From: Methanobacterium sp.
Lineage (GTDB): Archaea; Methanobacteriota; Methanobacteria; Methanobacteriales; Methanobacteriaceae
Reading direction: 5' to 3'
DNA: 64,000 bases
Assembly (NCBI RefSeq): GCF_038562635.1
Contig: NZ_JBCFBO010000001.1
Span: 372,001 to 436,000, forward strand
The notes beneath the pieces were generated by a model. That model saw nothing but the letters and a program-made list of their open reading frames with translations, had not been told where the DNA came from and made no database searches. Below are positions 37,641-47,210 of the stretch, piece by piece. Within the stretch, counting starts at the first letter, position 1. Every line of letters begins with the position of its first letter. The translations under genes and the position numbers were made by a program.

Positions 37641-39071
37641 ATGAACACAGTTCAAAGAATATTCAAAAATACAGGATTATTACTCATAGCATATCTATTA
37701 AGTTATGTATTTGCTTTTCTGTATACCATATACTCTGCACGTTATCTTGGAGTTGAAAATTTTGGTATTTTATCATTTGCCCTAGCTTTTACTGGAATCA
37801 TAGGTATTTTAAGCGATTTAGGCCTAAATACACTTGTTACTAGAGAAATAGCAAGAGATAAAAATATTATAAAAGAGTATACAGGAAACATTATAACCAT
37901 TAAATTAATTTTATCTTTGATTACATTTGGACTAATTATATTACTGGTTAATTTAATGGGTTACTCCCTGGAAAATCTATATGTTGTATATTTAATAGCA
38001 CTATTTACACTATTTAGTAACCTTTCAATGTTTTTTTATTCAATTTTCCAGGCATTTGAAAAAATGGAATATCAATCTATAGGCCAGATTTTAAATAGTC
38101 TTTTGATTTTTACAGGAGTAATTATTGGAATAACCTACAAATTCGATCTTTTAAAATTTGCATTAATCTATTTTATAGCAGGGTTAATTGTTTTAGCATA
38201 TGCTTATTCAACTTTTACCTGGAAATTTTTTTTATCCAAACCTAAATTTAACTGGAATCTATCCAAAATAATAATTAAGAGTTCACTGCCCCTTTCTTTA
38301 ACTTTTATTTTTTCATTAGTATATTTTAAAATAGATTCTATAATTTTATCTTTAATACAGGGAAATATAGCAGTTGGAATATATACAGCATCATACAGCT
38401 TAATGGTGGCCTTAACATTTATTCCTTCCGTTTTTTCTCTTTCAATTTATCCTCTACTTTCTAAATTCCATATATCATCAAAAAAATCCCTTGAAGTTTC
38501 TTATCAGAAATCTTTTAAGTATTTATTTTTGATAAGTTTACCAATTGCAATGTGCACCACTTTCCTGGCTGATAAAATTATTATATTAATATATGGGACC
38601 GCGTTTGCTGAGTCAATTATTGCACTTCAAATTCTTATCTGGACTATTCCCCCAATTTTTTTAACATATATGTCCAGGACATTCCTTATATCAATAAATA
38701 AAGAGAATATACTTCTAAAAATACTTTTTATATGCATGATCATTAATATAACTTTAAATTTAATCTTTATTCCATATCTTAGTTATATTGGAGCTTCAAT
38801 AATAACTGTAATTACAGAATTAACCTCTTTAGGACTATGTTTTTATTATATTTCTAAGTACATATGCAAAATTCAAATTCAAGATATTATAATTAAACCC
38901 ATACTAGCCATAACAATTACTAGCCTATTGATTTATTATTTATCTGTTAATAACATAAATATAACCGTAATAACCGTTATATCGCTCATTACATATTTCT
39001 TGAGCTTAGTTTTGTTTAAAGTTTTTACAAAAAATGATATTAATCTGTTTAAAAAAATAATCAAAACTTAA
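37641..39071 (+). CDS. Polysaccharide flippase (Wzx/RfbX type), module B
   Basis: A 476-residue protein with 12-14 helices. The N-terminus is typical: LLIAYLLSYVFAFLYTIYSARYLGVENFG, then DLGLNTLVTREIARDK. Further conserved parts are LVYFKIDSIILSLIQGN (central charged helix), ILIYGTAFAESIIALQIL and NLIFIPYLSYIGASIIT. It should translocate a lipid-linked oligosaccharide. An AAAGGA site precedes the ATG. It is followed by an acetyltransferase on the same strand and faces the minus-strand GT run of module B. Confidence 0.88.
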   Translation: MNTVQRIFKNTGLLLIAYLLSYVFAFLYTIYSARYLGVENFGILSFALAFTGIIGILSDLGLNTLVTREIARDKNIIKEYTGNIITIKLILSLITFGLIILLVNLMGYSLENLYVVYLIALFTLFSNLSMFFYSIFQAFEKMEYQSIGQILNSLLIFTGVIIGITYKFDLLKFALIYFIAGLIVLAYAYSTFTWKFFLSKPKFNWNLSKIIIKSSLPLSLTFIFSLVYFKIDSIILSLIQGNIAVGIYTASYSLMVALTFIPSVFSLSIYPLLSKFHISSKKSLEVSYQKSFKYLFLISLPIAMCTTFLADKIIILIYGTAFAESIIALQILIWTIPPIFLTYMSRTFLISINKENILLKILFICMIINITLNLIFIPYLSYIGASIITVITELTSLGLCFYYISKYICKIQIQDIIIKPILAITITSLLIYYLSVNNINITVITVISLITYFLSLVLFKVFTKNDINLFKKIIKT

Positions 39072-39119
39072 GATGTTAATCAGTAATATATTGATTAGAC
39101 TTAAAAGAGAGGTATTTTA

Positions 39120-39665
39120 ATGTATAAAACTAGAGATCTAATAAATAAAGATTTATCTAGATATCATAAATATCACAATGATGATGAAATTTCAGTACAT
39201 ATGAATGTTTTCTATATTTTTGCTTATTTTGTCGTAAGTAGAGGATTTAGAGCAGTATTTTGCTACAGAATATCTAATTATTTATATAAAAATAATAAAA
39301 GCTTTTATTATCCTTTTAAATTCTTTGATTTAATCTTTAATTCAAGTGAAATATCAAGTAAAGCAGAAATTGGACCCGGCCTACTTTTACCTCATAATCA
39401 GTGTATAATAATTGGTGGAGGTAAACTAGGCAAAAATGTTTCAGTTTTTCAAGGAGTGACAATAGGTTTAAAGAAAAAATTAAATGAATATCCAACTATA
39501 GGAGATAATGTACAAATAGGAGCAGGTGCTAAAATTTTAGGTAATATAACAATAGGTAATAATTCAAGGATTGGTGCTAATGCAGTGGTGTTAAAAGACG
39601 TTCCTAATGATTCAATAGTGGCAGGAATACCTGCTAAGGTAATTGGAAAAAATTTAAAAATATAA
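39120..39665 (+). CDS. Serine-acetyltransferase-like hexapeptide acyltransferase
   Basis: A 181-residue protein. A helical N-terminal part (RDLINKDLSRYHKYH, GFRAVFCYRISNYLY) is followed by the SAT-type beta-helix: AEIGPGLLLPHNQCIIIGG, VFQGVTIGLKK, YPTIGDNVQIGAGAKILGN and ANAVVLKDVPNDSIVAGIPA. The family includes CysE and the EpsC/WcaB acyltransferases of exopolysaccharide loci. The latter fits the context, since it follows a flippase by 48 bases and has a GAGAGG site. The acceptor is probably a glycan sugar. Confidence 0.82.
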   Translation: MYKTRDLINKDLSRYHKYHNDDEISVHMNVFYIFAYFVVSRGFRAVFCYRISNYLYKNNKSFYYPFKFFDLIFNSSEISSKAEIGPGLLLPHNQCIIIGGGKLGKNVSVFQGVTIGLKKKLNEYPTIGDNVQIGAGAKILGNITIGNNSRIGANAVVLKDVPNDSIVAGIPAKVIGKNLKI

Positions 39666-39685
39666 ATTTAAAGTAAACTCCCAAC

Positions 39686-41899
39686 TCAATAATTACTTCT
39701 ATAATATATCTGAGAAAAGCCATTAGAATACAATAAAGATTTATTATCTATAACCCCTTCAATATCTACATAATATCCTTCGCTTGATTTACTTGAATTT
39801 GAAACAAAAACAAGTTTATTTAGCGTGTTAAATTTTCCAATGAATATATAAGAATCAGGATAAACCCAAAAGTTATTATTTGGATTTAATGTTCTAATCA
39901 TGCTTATATTCAACTCTAAACTCTTAAAAAGCTGCTGCCGATAAATATCAGTATAAGTTATATTACTATTTTTGAAATCATATAGCCATTTAGCGCATAA
40001 AACATCCTGATCACTGAAAACTGGATAATCAACACTGCTTATGGAAAAAGATGTAGGTTCATCCTGTGTAATTTCATAAATAAATCCTGTAAAAAATAAG
40101 AATAATAAAATCTGAAGGATGCTTAAAATTCTTATTGACATTTTTAAACTATCAGCAGTCCACTTCCTTTTGAAAACCTTGTATACAATTCTAAAACAAT
40201 AAATTCCACCAACAACTGCAAATGGGGCTAAAAAGAATAAGGTTATATGGTAAATACGTGTCAAGTTAAGTGAACTTGCAAAGAATGGAAGTATTACACT
40301 TAAAATTAATATTCCCAAATTTATAAGGGCAAATAATACAAACACTGTTTTGAATTTATACTCATGATTTTTAATTACACTTAATATCCCCATAACAATA
40401 AATGCCTGAAATAAATAATTGATATATGCAGGTATCTTATGGAGAGGAGAAGATATACTAACTGTAAACGCTGTTAACCCCTGTGAAGTCTCTGGACTTA
40501 AAAAATCCATTGAAATACTATTTAAAATATGCACACCAATATCCAAAATTCTTTCAATTAGAAAAGAGCTTGAAACATAGAGGTACCATGATAATGCAAA
40601 TATTATAAAAAACAAAATAAATGAAGAACTTAACATTTGCAGGTTATTATTTAAATTAGCAGTTAAACTTAACTTTATTTTTAATTTTTGGGCAGTATTT
40701 AATATTATATCCTTTTTCAATGCTTCAACAAGGATATAAAATACTAAAATGGACAGCATAACTATATAAGATAATCCATAATGAGAAATTATCATTGAAA
40801 ATGAAAAAACAATGAATAAAATATTTCTTTTAAGTTTATTCATCTTTAAATCAATCATCAATAAAATTATCAGCATAAAAAATAGTTCTGCAACTTCCTG
40901 TCTGGCTAATTGAGGTAATTCCCTGTAAAAAGTGAATACTAACATGAAAAAGAAAACGGATAAAAATGCTATTTTTGCGTTGGTTTGCTTTTTAAAGATT
41001 AAATATAAACCTAACGGCACTAAAGCAAAGATCAAAGGATATATTATTTTTAAAACCCAAACTAAATTTAAGCTGCTTATCAAAGAGAGGATAGGTGCTA
41101 GAATTGTAATACTCAACATTGCATTTATTTCAAACGGCAGAGATAAGTTCCAGTAAGCATTGGCAATAACCAAATTTGATAAGTTATATTCCTGTAATAT
41201 ATCCCAACCCCATAAGTTCATGGATACCAATGACGTATGGAACAATAAAGATACAGCAATTACGAAAACTGCCAGTGGATACCATTTTACCCCGATTTTA
41301 CCAAATGCCACCAAAATAACTACAAATGAAATAGTTATAATCATCAACATTAAAACCAGGTTATTTTGATAAAAATTCATTAAATAAGTGCCGATTACAG
41401 CAAAAAAAGGTATAATGAATAAAAATAAAGGTGAAGGGGATAAGAAGTCTTTCAGGTTTATATATTCCTCATTACAGTAATTTTTATCCATGATATAACT
41501 TAAAAGGCATAAGATTAAAACAAGAGCTGAAATAGTTACTATTAAATAAGGTAATGAAATAGGGCTTAATATCCCTAAAATTGGATAAATCAGGTTCATA
41601 ATGAACCCAATGCACATTATACTTGTAATGCTTAATCCTACAGAATACAAGAGTGTTTCAACACTGTTTAGATCATGCAGCCTGAGAATCCTTAAAATTA
41701 AAATACCCGGGACAAATAACAGGTATATTACTGCAGTAACTTCCCTTAAGATAGGAATATGTATACCTACACGATCTAATACTAAAAAAATTAATAAAAA
41801 AGTTTGAATAACAAGTATAGTGTTTAGAAACTTATATATTCCCCAGTTATTCATTTTGAAGAAATTTAACATTTTAACTGGTTTATCACTTTTATCCAT
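39686..41899 (-). CDS. DUF2206 polytopic membrane protein, candidate GT-C transferase/polymerase, module B
   Basis: A 737-residue paralogue of the proteins at 16264-18522 and 52090-54309. Shared elements are LREVTAVIYLLFVPGILILRIL (about 51-72), FGTYLMNFYQNN-like sequence (here IGTYLMNFYQNN), the motif WGWDILQEY (230-238), LARQEVAELFF near 335, SHYGLSYIVM and LSWYLYVSSSF. About 14 helices plus a C-terminal soluble domain (about 610-737) are predicted. Its start overlaps the end of the upstream GT4 gene by 8 bases, so the two are translationally coupled. Function is unknown; a lipid-linked sugar transferase or polymerase role is inferred from the acidic loop motif and context. Confidence 0.8.
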   Translation of the reverse strand: MDKSDKPVKMLNFFKMNNWGIYKFLNTILVIQTFLLIFLVLDRVGIHIPILREVTAVIYLLFVPGILILRILRLHDLNSVETLLYSVGLSITSIMCIGFIMNLIYPILGILSPISLPYLIVTISALVLILCLLSYIMDKNYCNEEYINLKDFLSPSPLFLFIIPFFAVIGTYLMNFYQNNLVLMLMIITISFVVILVAFGKIGVKWYPLAVFVIAVSLLFHTSLVSMNLWGWDILQEYNLSNLVIANAYWNLSLPFEINAMLSITILAPILSLISSLNLVWVLKIIYPLIFALVPLGLYLIFKKQTNAKIAFLSVFFFMLVFTFYRELPQLARQEVAELFFMLIILLMIDLKMNKLKRNILFIVFSFSMIISHYGLSYIVMLSILVFYILVEALKKDIILNTAQKLKIKLSLTANLNNNLQMLSSSFILFFIIFALSWYLYVSSSFLIERILDIGVHILNSISMDFLSPETSQGLTAFTVSISSPLHKIPAYINYLFQAFIVMGILSVIKNHEYKFKTVFVLFALINLGILILSVILPFFASSLNLTRIYHITLFFLAPFAVVGGIYCFRIVYKVFKRKWTADSLKMSIRILSILQILLFLFFTGFIYEITQDEPTSFSISSVDYPVFSDQDVLCAKWLYDFKNSNITYTDIYRQQLFKSLELNISMIRTLNPNNNFWVYPDSYIFIGKFNTLNKLVFVSNSSKSSEGYYVDIEGVIDNKSLLYSNGFSQIYYRSNY

Positions 41900-43034
41900 T
41901 GATATTCTCCAGAACTTCCACTAATTTTTGGCCCTGGTTTTCCCAAGAAAATTCTTTAGATAATAATCGTGCATTATTTCCAATTTTTCTTCTCATTTTC
42001 TCATTTTTTAATAAAAAACGGATATTTTCAGCAAAATCTTCTTCATTATCAGGATCACATACTAAAGCCGCACTATTTTCTTTTAATATTTTCGAAATCT
42101 CATCAACTTCATCAATAACCATGGCTTTACCAAATGCCATATACTCTAAAACTTTAATAGGGCATGCCACTTCAGTACAAATATCTTGAGGGAACGGTAA
42201 AAGCATTATTTGTGAACTTGCTATCATTTCATAAGCTTGTTCTAATGGGACATATCCAGTAAAAACTATATTAGATAGTTTGTATTTATCTACAAGATCT
42301 TCTAATTTTTGACTGTAAATGCCACCCCCAACTATATAAAATGTAACCTCTTCATTTTTTAGAACTTTAGCCACATTAACTATCTTATCTGCCCTTGCCC
42401 ACTTGGCAAGATTACCTACAAATGTTACTGCACCTTTTTTCTCTTTAATTACTTTTTTTGAAACTTCTATGACTTTAGAATTGAAATAACCGTTAGGTAT
42501 AACTGTAATTTTTTCTTTTTGTACATTAAATTCTGTAATAATGAATTGTGCCATGTTTTCAGAAACAACATTTATCTTAAAAGCTTTTTTTAAGGCTAAC
42601 TTCTCCAAAAACCTAATAAGTTTTTTATAAATTCTTTTTGAAATATACCATGGAGGCGCAGCATAATCAATTTCACTGAAATGTATCCCATGAACATCTA
42701 AAATGTAATTAGAGAACCCAAAAAGAGCAAAATATCCACCTAAAGGACTTGTTTCAATAATTAAAGGATTATTCCTTAATTTTTTTGCTTCTTTAATTAG
42801 GGAAAATGTTCTATTAAAAATATTTAATACAGATCCTCCATTATATGGTATAGCCATATGAACCATATTAATCCCATCTAGTTCAAATGATATGTTACCA
42901 TTAGGCTTTGGTGTCAAAAGGGTGACATTAAATCCATTTTTTTGAAGTTCGGTTGCAAATGCTATTGTTCTTATAACATCACCGCTCATTTTACTCAGAT
43001 CCATATCAGCAACCAGAGTTATTTTTTCCCTCAT
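41892..43034 (-). CDS. Glycosyltransferase family 4
   Basis: About 380 residues from the ATG at 43034 (MREKITLVADMD). That start has GGGGTG 5-6 bases upstream; a TTG at 43046 is less likely. GT-B domains: KMSGDVIRTIAFATELQKNG at the N-terminus, VIPNGYFNSKVIEVSK, VTFVGNLAKWARADKIVNVA, and a GT4 signature around IKVLEYMAFGKAMVIDEVDE. It lies 15 bases after the next GT4 gene and overlaps the DUF2206 gene, forming a tight operon. Confidence 0.84.
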   Translation of the reverse strand: MREKITLVADMDLSKMSGDVIRTIAFATELQKNGFNVTLLTPKPNGNISFELDGINMVHMAIPYNGGSVLNIFNRTFSLIKEAKKLRNNPLIIETSPLGGYFALFGFSNYILDVHGIHFSEIDYAAPPWYISKRIYKKLIRFLEKLALKKAFKINVVSENMAQFIITEFNVQKEKITVIPNGYFNSKVIEVSKKVIKEKKGAVTFVGNLAKWARADKIVNVAKVLKNEEVTFYIVGGGIYSQKLEDLVDKYKLSNIVFTGYVPLEQAYEMIASSQIMLLPFPQDICTEVACPIKVLEYMAFGKAMVIDEVDEISKILKENSAALVCDPDNEEDFAENIRFLLKNEKMRRKIGNNARLLSKEFSWENQGQKLVEVLENING

Positions 43035-43049
43035 GAAACACCCCAATTA

Positions 43050-44249
43050 TTAAACAACCCTATTGTATACCTCAATTATTCGTTTAGCATATCCATTCCA
43101 GGTCCACTCTTCTTCTATAAGACGTTTTCTACTGTTTTTTCCCATTTCAACCATTAAATCTTCATTTTCGAGTAAAATTTTAATTCTCTTTGATAATGCA
43201 ATCGAATCTTTTGAATTTACAAGAAACCCATTATAACCATCTTTAATTTGTTCAGGAACCCCATCTACATCGGTAGCAATAACTGCACATTCACTGGCCA
43301 TTGCCTCATAAATGGCAATTGGCCTACCTTCAGCTAAAGACGGTAAAACAAAAATATCCGCTATAGAATACCATTTTAACAATTCATCTCCCCTAACTTC
43401 GCCTAAAAAAGAAATTTTATCTTTTAAATTTAATTTATTAGACAAATTTAAAAGTTTGCTTTTCTCAGGGCCATCTCCTATAATTATAATCTTAAAATCT
43501 TCTTTGTAGGATGTCTCTAATAAAGAAATTGACTCTAAAAGATAATTAACTCCTTTTCTTTCAATTAAAAGCCCTACAAAAAGTATAATTTTTTTTTCTT
43601 TTATTTTAAATTCTTCTTTTATTCTATCTTTATCCCTAGGCTTGAATTTATTTGTATCAACACCCATAGGAACTGATTCTATTTTTTCATCATTTATCCC
43701 CAAATCTTTAATCATATCCCTTAGACTATCACTAATGCATATAATTTTACTGGAATAATTCAAAGTCTCCATAAATTTTGTATTAACAGAAGGATGATTT
43801 AACCATGTTAAAACAGAATCAGAACTATGAATATCGATTACAAGAGGTACAGACCATTTTTCACATAAATCTATCATCCCATATCCATCAGGATATGATT
43901 GGTGAGAATGGACAATATCATGCTTACTTAGATTATTTAGCACATATTTAGGAATAGATTGCTTATAAAATTCTCCAATTACACTATAAAATAATTTTTG
44001 AGGCAGCATATAAAGAAATCTTGGCCTATGAATCTTTCCTTCTTCACAGCATTCAATTAAAGGGAGTTTTGTAAGGTTACTATATGGAAAAAACTTAAAT
44101 GGAAGTGAAAACGGCAGTGGTGTAACAACTTCAGTTTTAACATTATCCATTTTAGAAATTGCTATATTAGCAGCCCTATTCCAAGGTGTCCAATGAAAAA
44201 ATTCATTAGGATAATTTGCTGACACCAATAACGTTCTAATTTGATTCAT
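43050..44249 (-). CDS. Glycosyltransferase family 4
   Basis: A 399-residue canonical GT4: VHSHQSYPDGYGMIDLCEK and VIDIHSSDSVLTW in the acceptor domain; VPMGVDTNKFKPRDKD, ILFVGLLIERKGVNYLLESI and ADIFVLPSLAEGRPIAIYEA, then MASECAVIATDVDGVPE with the E-x7-E pair, in the donor domain. It is a retaining transferase of unknown donor, the second gene of the minus-strand run, 55 bases after the first. Confidence 0.87.
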   Translation of the reverse strand: MNQIRTLLVSANYPNEFFHWTPWNRAANIAISKMDNVKTEVVTPLPFSLPFKFFPYSNLTKLPLIECCEEGKIHRPRFLYMLPQKLFYSVIGEFYKQSIPKYVLNNLSKHDIVHSHQSYPDGYGMIDLCEKWSVPLVIDIHSSDSVLTWLNHPSVNTKFMETLNYSSKIICISDSLRDMIKDLGINDEKIESVPMGVDTNKFKPRDKDRIKEEFKIKEKKIILFVGLLIERKGVNYLLESISLLETSYKEDFKIIIIGDGPEKSKLLNLSNKLNLKDKISFLGEVRGDELLKWYSIADIFVLPSLAEGRPIAIYEAMASECAVIATDVDGVPEQIKDGYNGFLVNSKDSIALSKRIKILLENEDLMVEMGKNSRKRLIEEEWTWNGYAKRIIEVYNRVV

Positions 44250-44304
44250 GTTATACCAACTTTTACACTACTTGTAAATAATTTGACGCATATTTGATAT
44301 TAAT

Positions 44305-45510
44305 TCAACTTAGTTGTTCTATACATTTTTTAAGCTCAAAAGCTATATTTTTACGGTCATAATGTTGTTTAACATATTCTCTTCCTGCTTTTCCCATTTC
44401 AATTAATTTCTGGTGATCATCTAATAACCCATTAATAGTTTTTGCAATTTCTTCTGGGGTATCATCTGTAATTATTCCTCCTCCTGACTCCCTTGCAAGA
44501 TTTACTACCTCACCAATACCACTTGCAACAAAAGGAACACCGCATGCCATGTATTCATAAGTCTTTACTGGGGCCATATAATTCAATGTTTTTAGTTTTT
44601 TCATAGGTGCAATTCCTATTAAACTCTCCGAAATAACTTTTGGAACATTTTTTCTTGGAATTAATCCCTTAAAAATCACTATATTTCCTAAATTATGTGA
44701 TAAAGTAAATTTTTCTAAATTTTCTTTAGTATCACCATCTCCAACAATAAGGAGTTTAATGTCGTGTTTTTTTACGATAAATTTCATTGCTAGAATATAT
44801 TTTTTTAAGTCTTGAGCATGGCCAATATTACCTAAAAATAAAATATGATTCTTTTTTTTAACACTGCATGGATAAAAAAAGTCAGTATCCGCGCCATTAG
44901 GAATTAAAACTATCTTTTTATTTGTCTGGTACAGATTTACTATATTTTTGGACAGTTCTTTTGTAGTAGCTAAAATCATATCTGTACGGGAATAACAGAT
45001 TTTTTCAAATTTTCTGCTAATTTTCTCAGGTAGAGATCCTTCTTTAAGAAATCCTAAAGCTATAGATGCATCTATCCACGAATCTCTAGAATCAATAATC
45101 CATTTTTTATTTAATATCACCTTTGAAAATAGTCCAGTTATAGCAGTAAATATTGGAGGATTAGATGTTATAATTAAATCAAATTTATTAAAATAGAGAA
45201 TAGTTAATATAGAAGCATGTAATGGGAAAATTAAATAATAAAACATTCTACTTACAAATCCTGGGTCTTTAGATGTAGACTGCCATGACCATATATTAAA
45301 TAATTTAATGCCCCCACTATTTTTTAATTTCAGGATTTTCCAATTTCTTTCAAATGTTCTGGTTGGAAATGAAGGATGTGGAGCGAAAATGATGGGCTTT
45401 ACATCTAATTCATTTAAATTATACGCTAATTCTGATATCCTAAAAGCATTAGCTGATTTTTCTGGAGGAAAATGCTGTGTAATAAAAAGTACTTTCATTT
45501 TTTGATTCAT
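44305..45510 (-). CDS. Glycosyltransferase family 4 (WbuB-like)
   Basis: About 401 residues from the ATG at 45510 (MNQKMKVLFITQHFPPEKSA). An upstream in-frame codon at 45558 would add an unlikely extension. The N-terminal FPPEKSANAFRISELAYNL and TSNPPIFTAITGLF are typical of WbuB/WcaI-like GT4 enzymes. The donor domain has LIPNGADTDFFYP, ILFLGNIGHAQDLKKYILAM and KTYEYMACGVPFVASGIGE. A hydrophobic stretch (MFYYLIFPLHASILTILYF) may dock to the membrane. First gene of the module B minus-strand run. Confidence 0.85.
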   Translation of the reverse strand: MNQKMKVLFITQHFPPEKSANAFRISELAYNLNELDVKPIIFAPHPSFPTRTFERNWKILKLKNSGGIKLFNIWSWQSTSKDPGFVSRMFYYLIFPLHASILTILYFNKFDLIITSNPPIFTAITGLFSKVILNKKWIIDSRDSWIDASIALGFLKEGSLPEKISRKFEKICYSRTDMILATTKELSKNIVNLYQTNKKIVLIPNGADTDFFYPCSVKKKNHILFLGNIGHAQDLKKYILAMKFIVKKHDIKLLIVGDGDTKENLEKFTLSHNLGNIVIFKGLIPRKNVPKVISESLIGIAPMKKLKTLNYMAPVKTYEYMACGVPFVASGIGEVVNLARESGGGIITDDTPEEIAKTINGLLDDHQKLIEMGKAGREYVKQHYDRKNIAFELKKCIEQLS

Positions 45511-45583
45511 TTTTAAACCTATTACCTGCATTTTAAGACAATCTTCGGCCTCAGTCATAGATTTTTAATATTTAATCATACCT

Positions 45584-45652
45584 CTTCAAGTACCAGTAAT
45601 CAATACATAATTTCTTTATAAATTCCCACAATAAGTCCACTATTATTTATTA
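45584..45652 (-). pseudogene. Possible C-terminal fragment of an unidentified gene
   Basis: The minus strand reads VDLLWEFIKKLCIDYWYLKR YD then stop, a protein-like tail of 22 codons. In-frame stops sit just upstream (TAA TAA, three codons before it). It may be debris of a glycan gene, or chance. Confidence 0.25.
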
Positions 45653-46197
45653 ACCAATTAATAATTCATACTCCTCATATTAAGTTTTTGCTAAGATATT
45701 ATGATTTTTAGTTAATTCAAACAGGCATATTGATATATTTATTCATACAAAAGTATTATATTAATTTATCTGTTATATTAATCGTAGTTATAGTAATAAA
45801 TTATATATAAAACATTAATATTAAGTATCAAATACTTAGAATTAGTATTATATATTTTAAGTAATATTCATAACATTATAACAAATTAAATCTTCATTAA
45901 TTTAAAAAAAATATCCCAAATAATGTATAAAATAGCAGATAAATGTAATTAAAGAAAAATATAACTTATCAAAGCCATTAATCATCTAAATTCTCAAAAA
46001 TTACCCAATAAGTTACATTATACCAAATATTCATGTTTTTTGAGTACTTACTTCGGTTTATAATACTCCAAATTTATATGATTCATCTATCTTTGAGATT
46101 ATTTAAACTATAAAATTCTAGTTTAATTAAAACAAATAACATTTTCAGAGCCCTGTAATTTAGTAAACAATCTTTATTTTTACTGTTTTAAAATTAC

Positions 46198-46257
46198 ACT
46201 TCTTTCAATATTATCCAAGCTGCTGACAAACCATTGGCAAGTGTTTTTTTAAACCAT
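46198..46257 (-). pseudogene. Remnant of the 3' end of an SDR sugar epimerase gene
   Basis: These 60 bases align with 56824-56884 inside the intact epimerase gene. The minus-strand frame reads KNTCQWFVSSLDNIERS against KKTYEWFVDNWDNIERS in the intact protein. An upstream in-frame stop shows that the rest is lost. Confidence 0.75.
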
Positions 46258-46302
46258 GTAAAGTTTATCGAGCAAATATTTTCATCTCTACATCTCCTAA
46301 TT

Positions 46303-46450
46303 AGGTATGGTCCTGATGTTCTCATTTTTATAAAATTCACGGGCTCTTAATGTTATACTCAATGATGACTGGCATATCACGCTGCTTGCAATGTGTCCTG
46401 CTGTAGTTGTTTATTTTGTTTTGTTTGGTTTAAAAATAGGAGAAGTATAA
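46303..46450 (+). pseudogene. Remnant of a DUF457/YdjM-type gene (3' end)
   Basis: The frame reads NVILNDDWHITLLAMCPAVV and then VYFVLFGLK before TAA at 46448-46450. This matches NIIPDDDLNITILTVGLAMV of the intact gene at 30857-31357. It shares the distinctive gatgactggcatatcac with the other remnant at 32684-32978, so both remnants come from a closer common copy. Confidence 0.8.
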
Positions 46451-46633
46451 AATAATTCTGTTTAAAAATTTAAGCCGCGGCAAAAATTAGTAATATTATT
46501 TAAAGCGTGGATATGTTTCTATTTAATATTATTATACTATTACTTATGCAATCCATGCAAACAGTGACAATTTGTTTAATATAATAATGACAATATTTAT
46601 ATAAACGTGAAAATAAGATACTAATTGAGACTT

Positions 46634-47074
46634 ATGTTTAAACGAGGAATGGATAATAAGGGGCAGTTATCAGTAGAATATCTATTACTGCTGGTCGTAA
46701 TTTTCGTTGTTTTTGGGGCTATGATCACCTATTTGGTTGGGCCTTCTATAGATTCAGCTAATGATATTTCTGATGTGTCTGGCGCAAGTAATGCTGTTAA
46801 TACTATTGCAAATGCGGCTAACATTGTTTATGCCAATGGACCTAATTCAAAAAGGACAATACAAATTTATATTCCTCAAGATATGATAATTACAACATCT
46901 TACAATGGGGTTAGCGCTAATATTACATTATCTAATGGTACAATCAAGACGGTAAGTGCAAAAACATCTTATCCATTGCAAGCAAATACATTCAACGTTT
47001 CAAAGGGAAATAAAAAAGCACTTGTTAGATGGTATACTGGAGACCCCTATTTAGCTAATTATATTGGAAGTTAA
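46634..47074 (+). CDS. Class III signal peptide protein (archaeal type IV pilin-like)
   Basis: About 146 residues from the ATG at 46634; a TTG at 46625 would add three. The N-terminus MDNKGQLSVEYLLLLVVIF is the class III (QxSxEYLLL) pilin signal, normally cleaved before the Gln by an EppA-like peptidase. A hydrophobic helix then drives fibre assembly. The remaining ~110 residues form a Ser/Thr/Asn-rich beta domain with sequons (NIT, NGT, NVS) that could be N-glycosylated. It is a single gene with no pilus ATPase nearby, so it relies on machinery elsewhere. Confidence 0.87.
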   Translation: MFKRGMDNKGQLSVEYLLLLVVIFVVFGAMITYLVGPSIDSANDISDVSGASNAVNTIANAANIVYANGPNSKRTIQIYIPQDMIITTSYNGVSANITLSNGTIKTVSAKTSYPLQANTFNVSKGNKKALVRWYTGDPYLANYIGS

Positions 47075-47210
47075 GTATAATTATCACTATTTTTTCAAGT
47101 ACTTCACTATTTCATGAACATAATCTATTTTTCATGCAATTATAACATATTTAACTTTAAAAATGTTACATTAATCCATTGTTCATAAATTTAAAAATTG
47201 AGTGTTAATA

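Larger units (their letters stand above)
45511..46633. other. 1.1-kb intergenic graveyard with several gene remnants
   Basis: Between the first GT4 gene of module B and the pilin. It holds a possible 3' tail of an unknown minus-strand gene (45584-45652), an epimerase 3' remnant (46198-46257) and a DUF457 3' remnant (46303-46450). The rest, especially 45660-46130, is A/T-rich with no gene. Promoters for the flanking divergent genes must also lie here. Confidence 0.6.

Noticed and set aside
42942..43157. Plus-strand frame opposite the GT4 genes of module B
   Set aside because: It is antisense to two well-supported GT4 genes and has no signal of its own; typical shadow frame.
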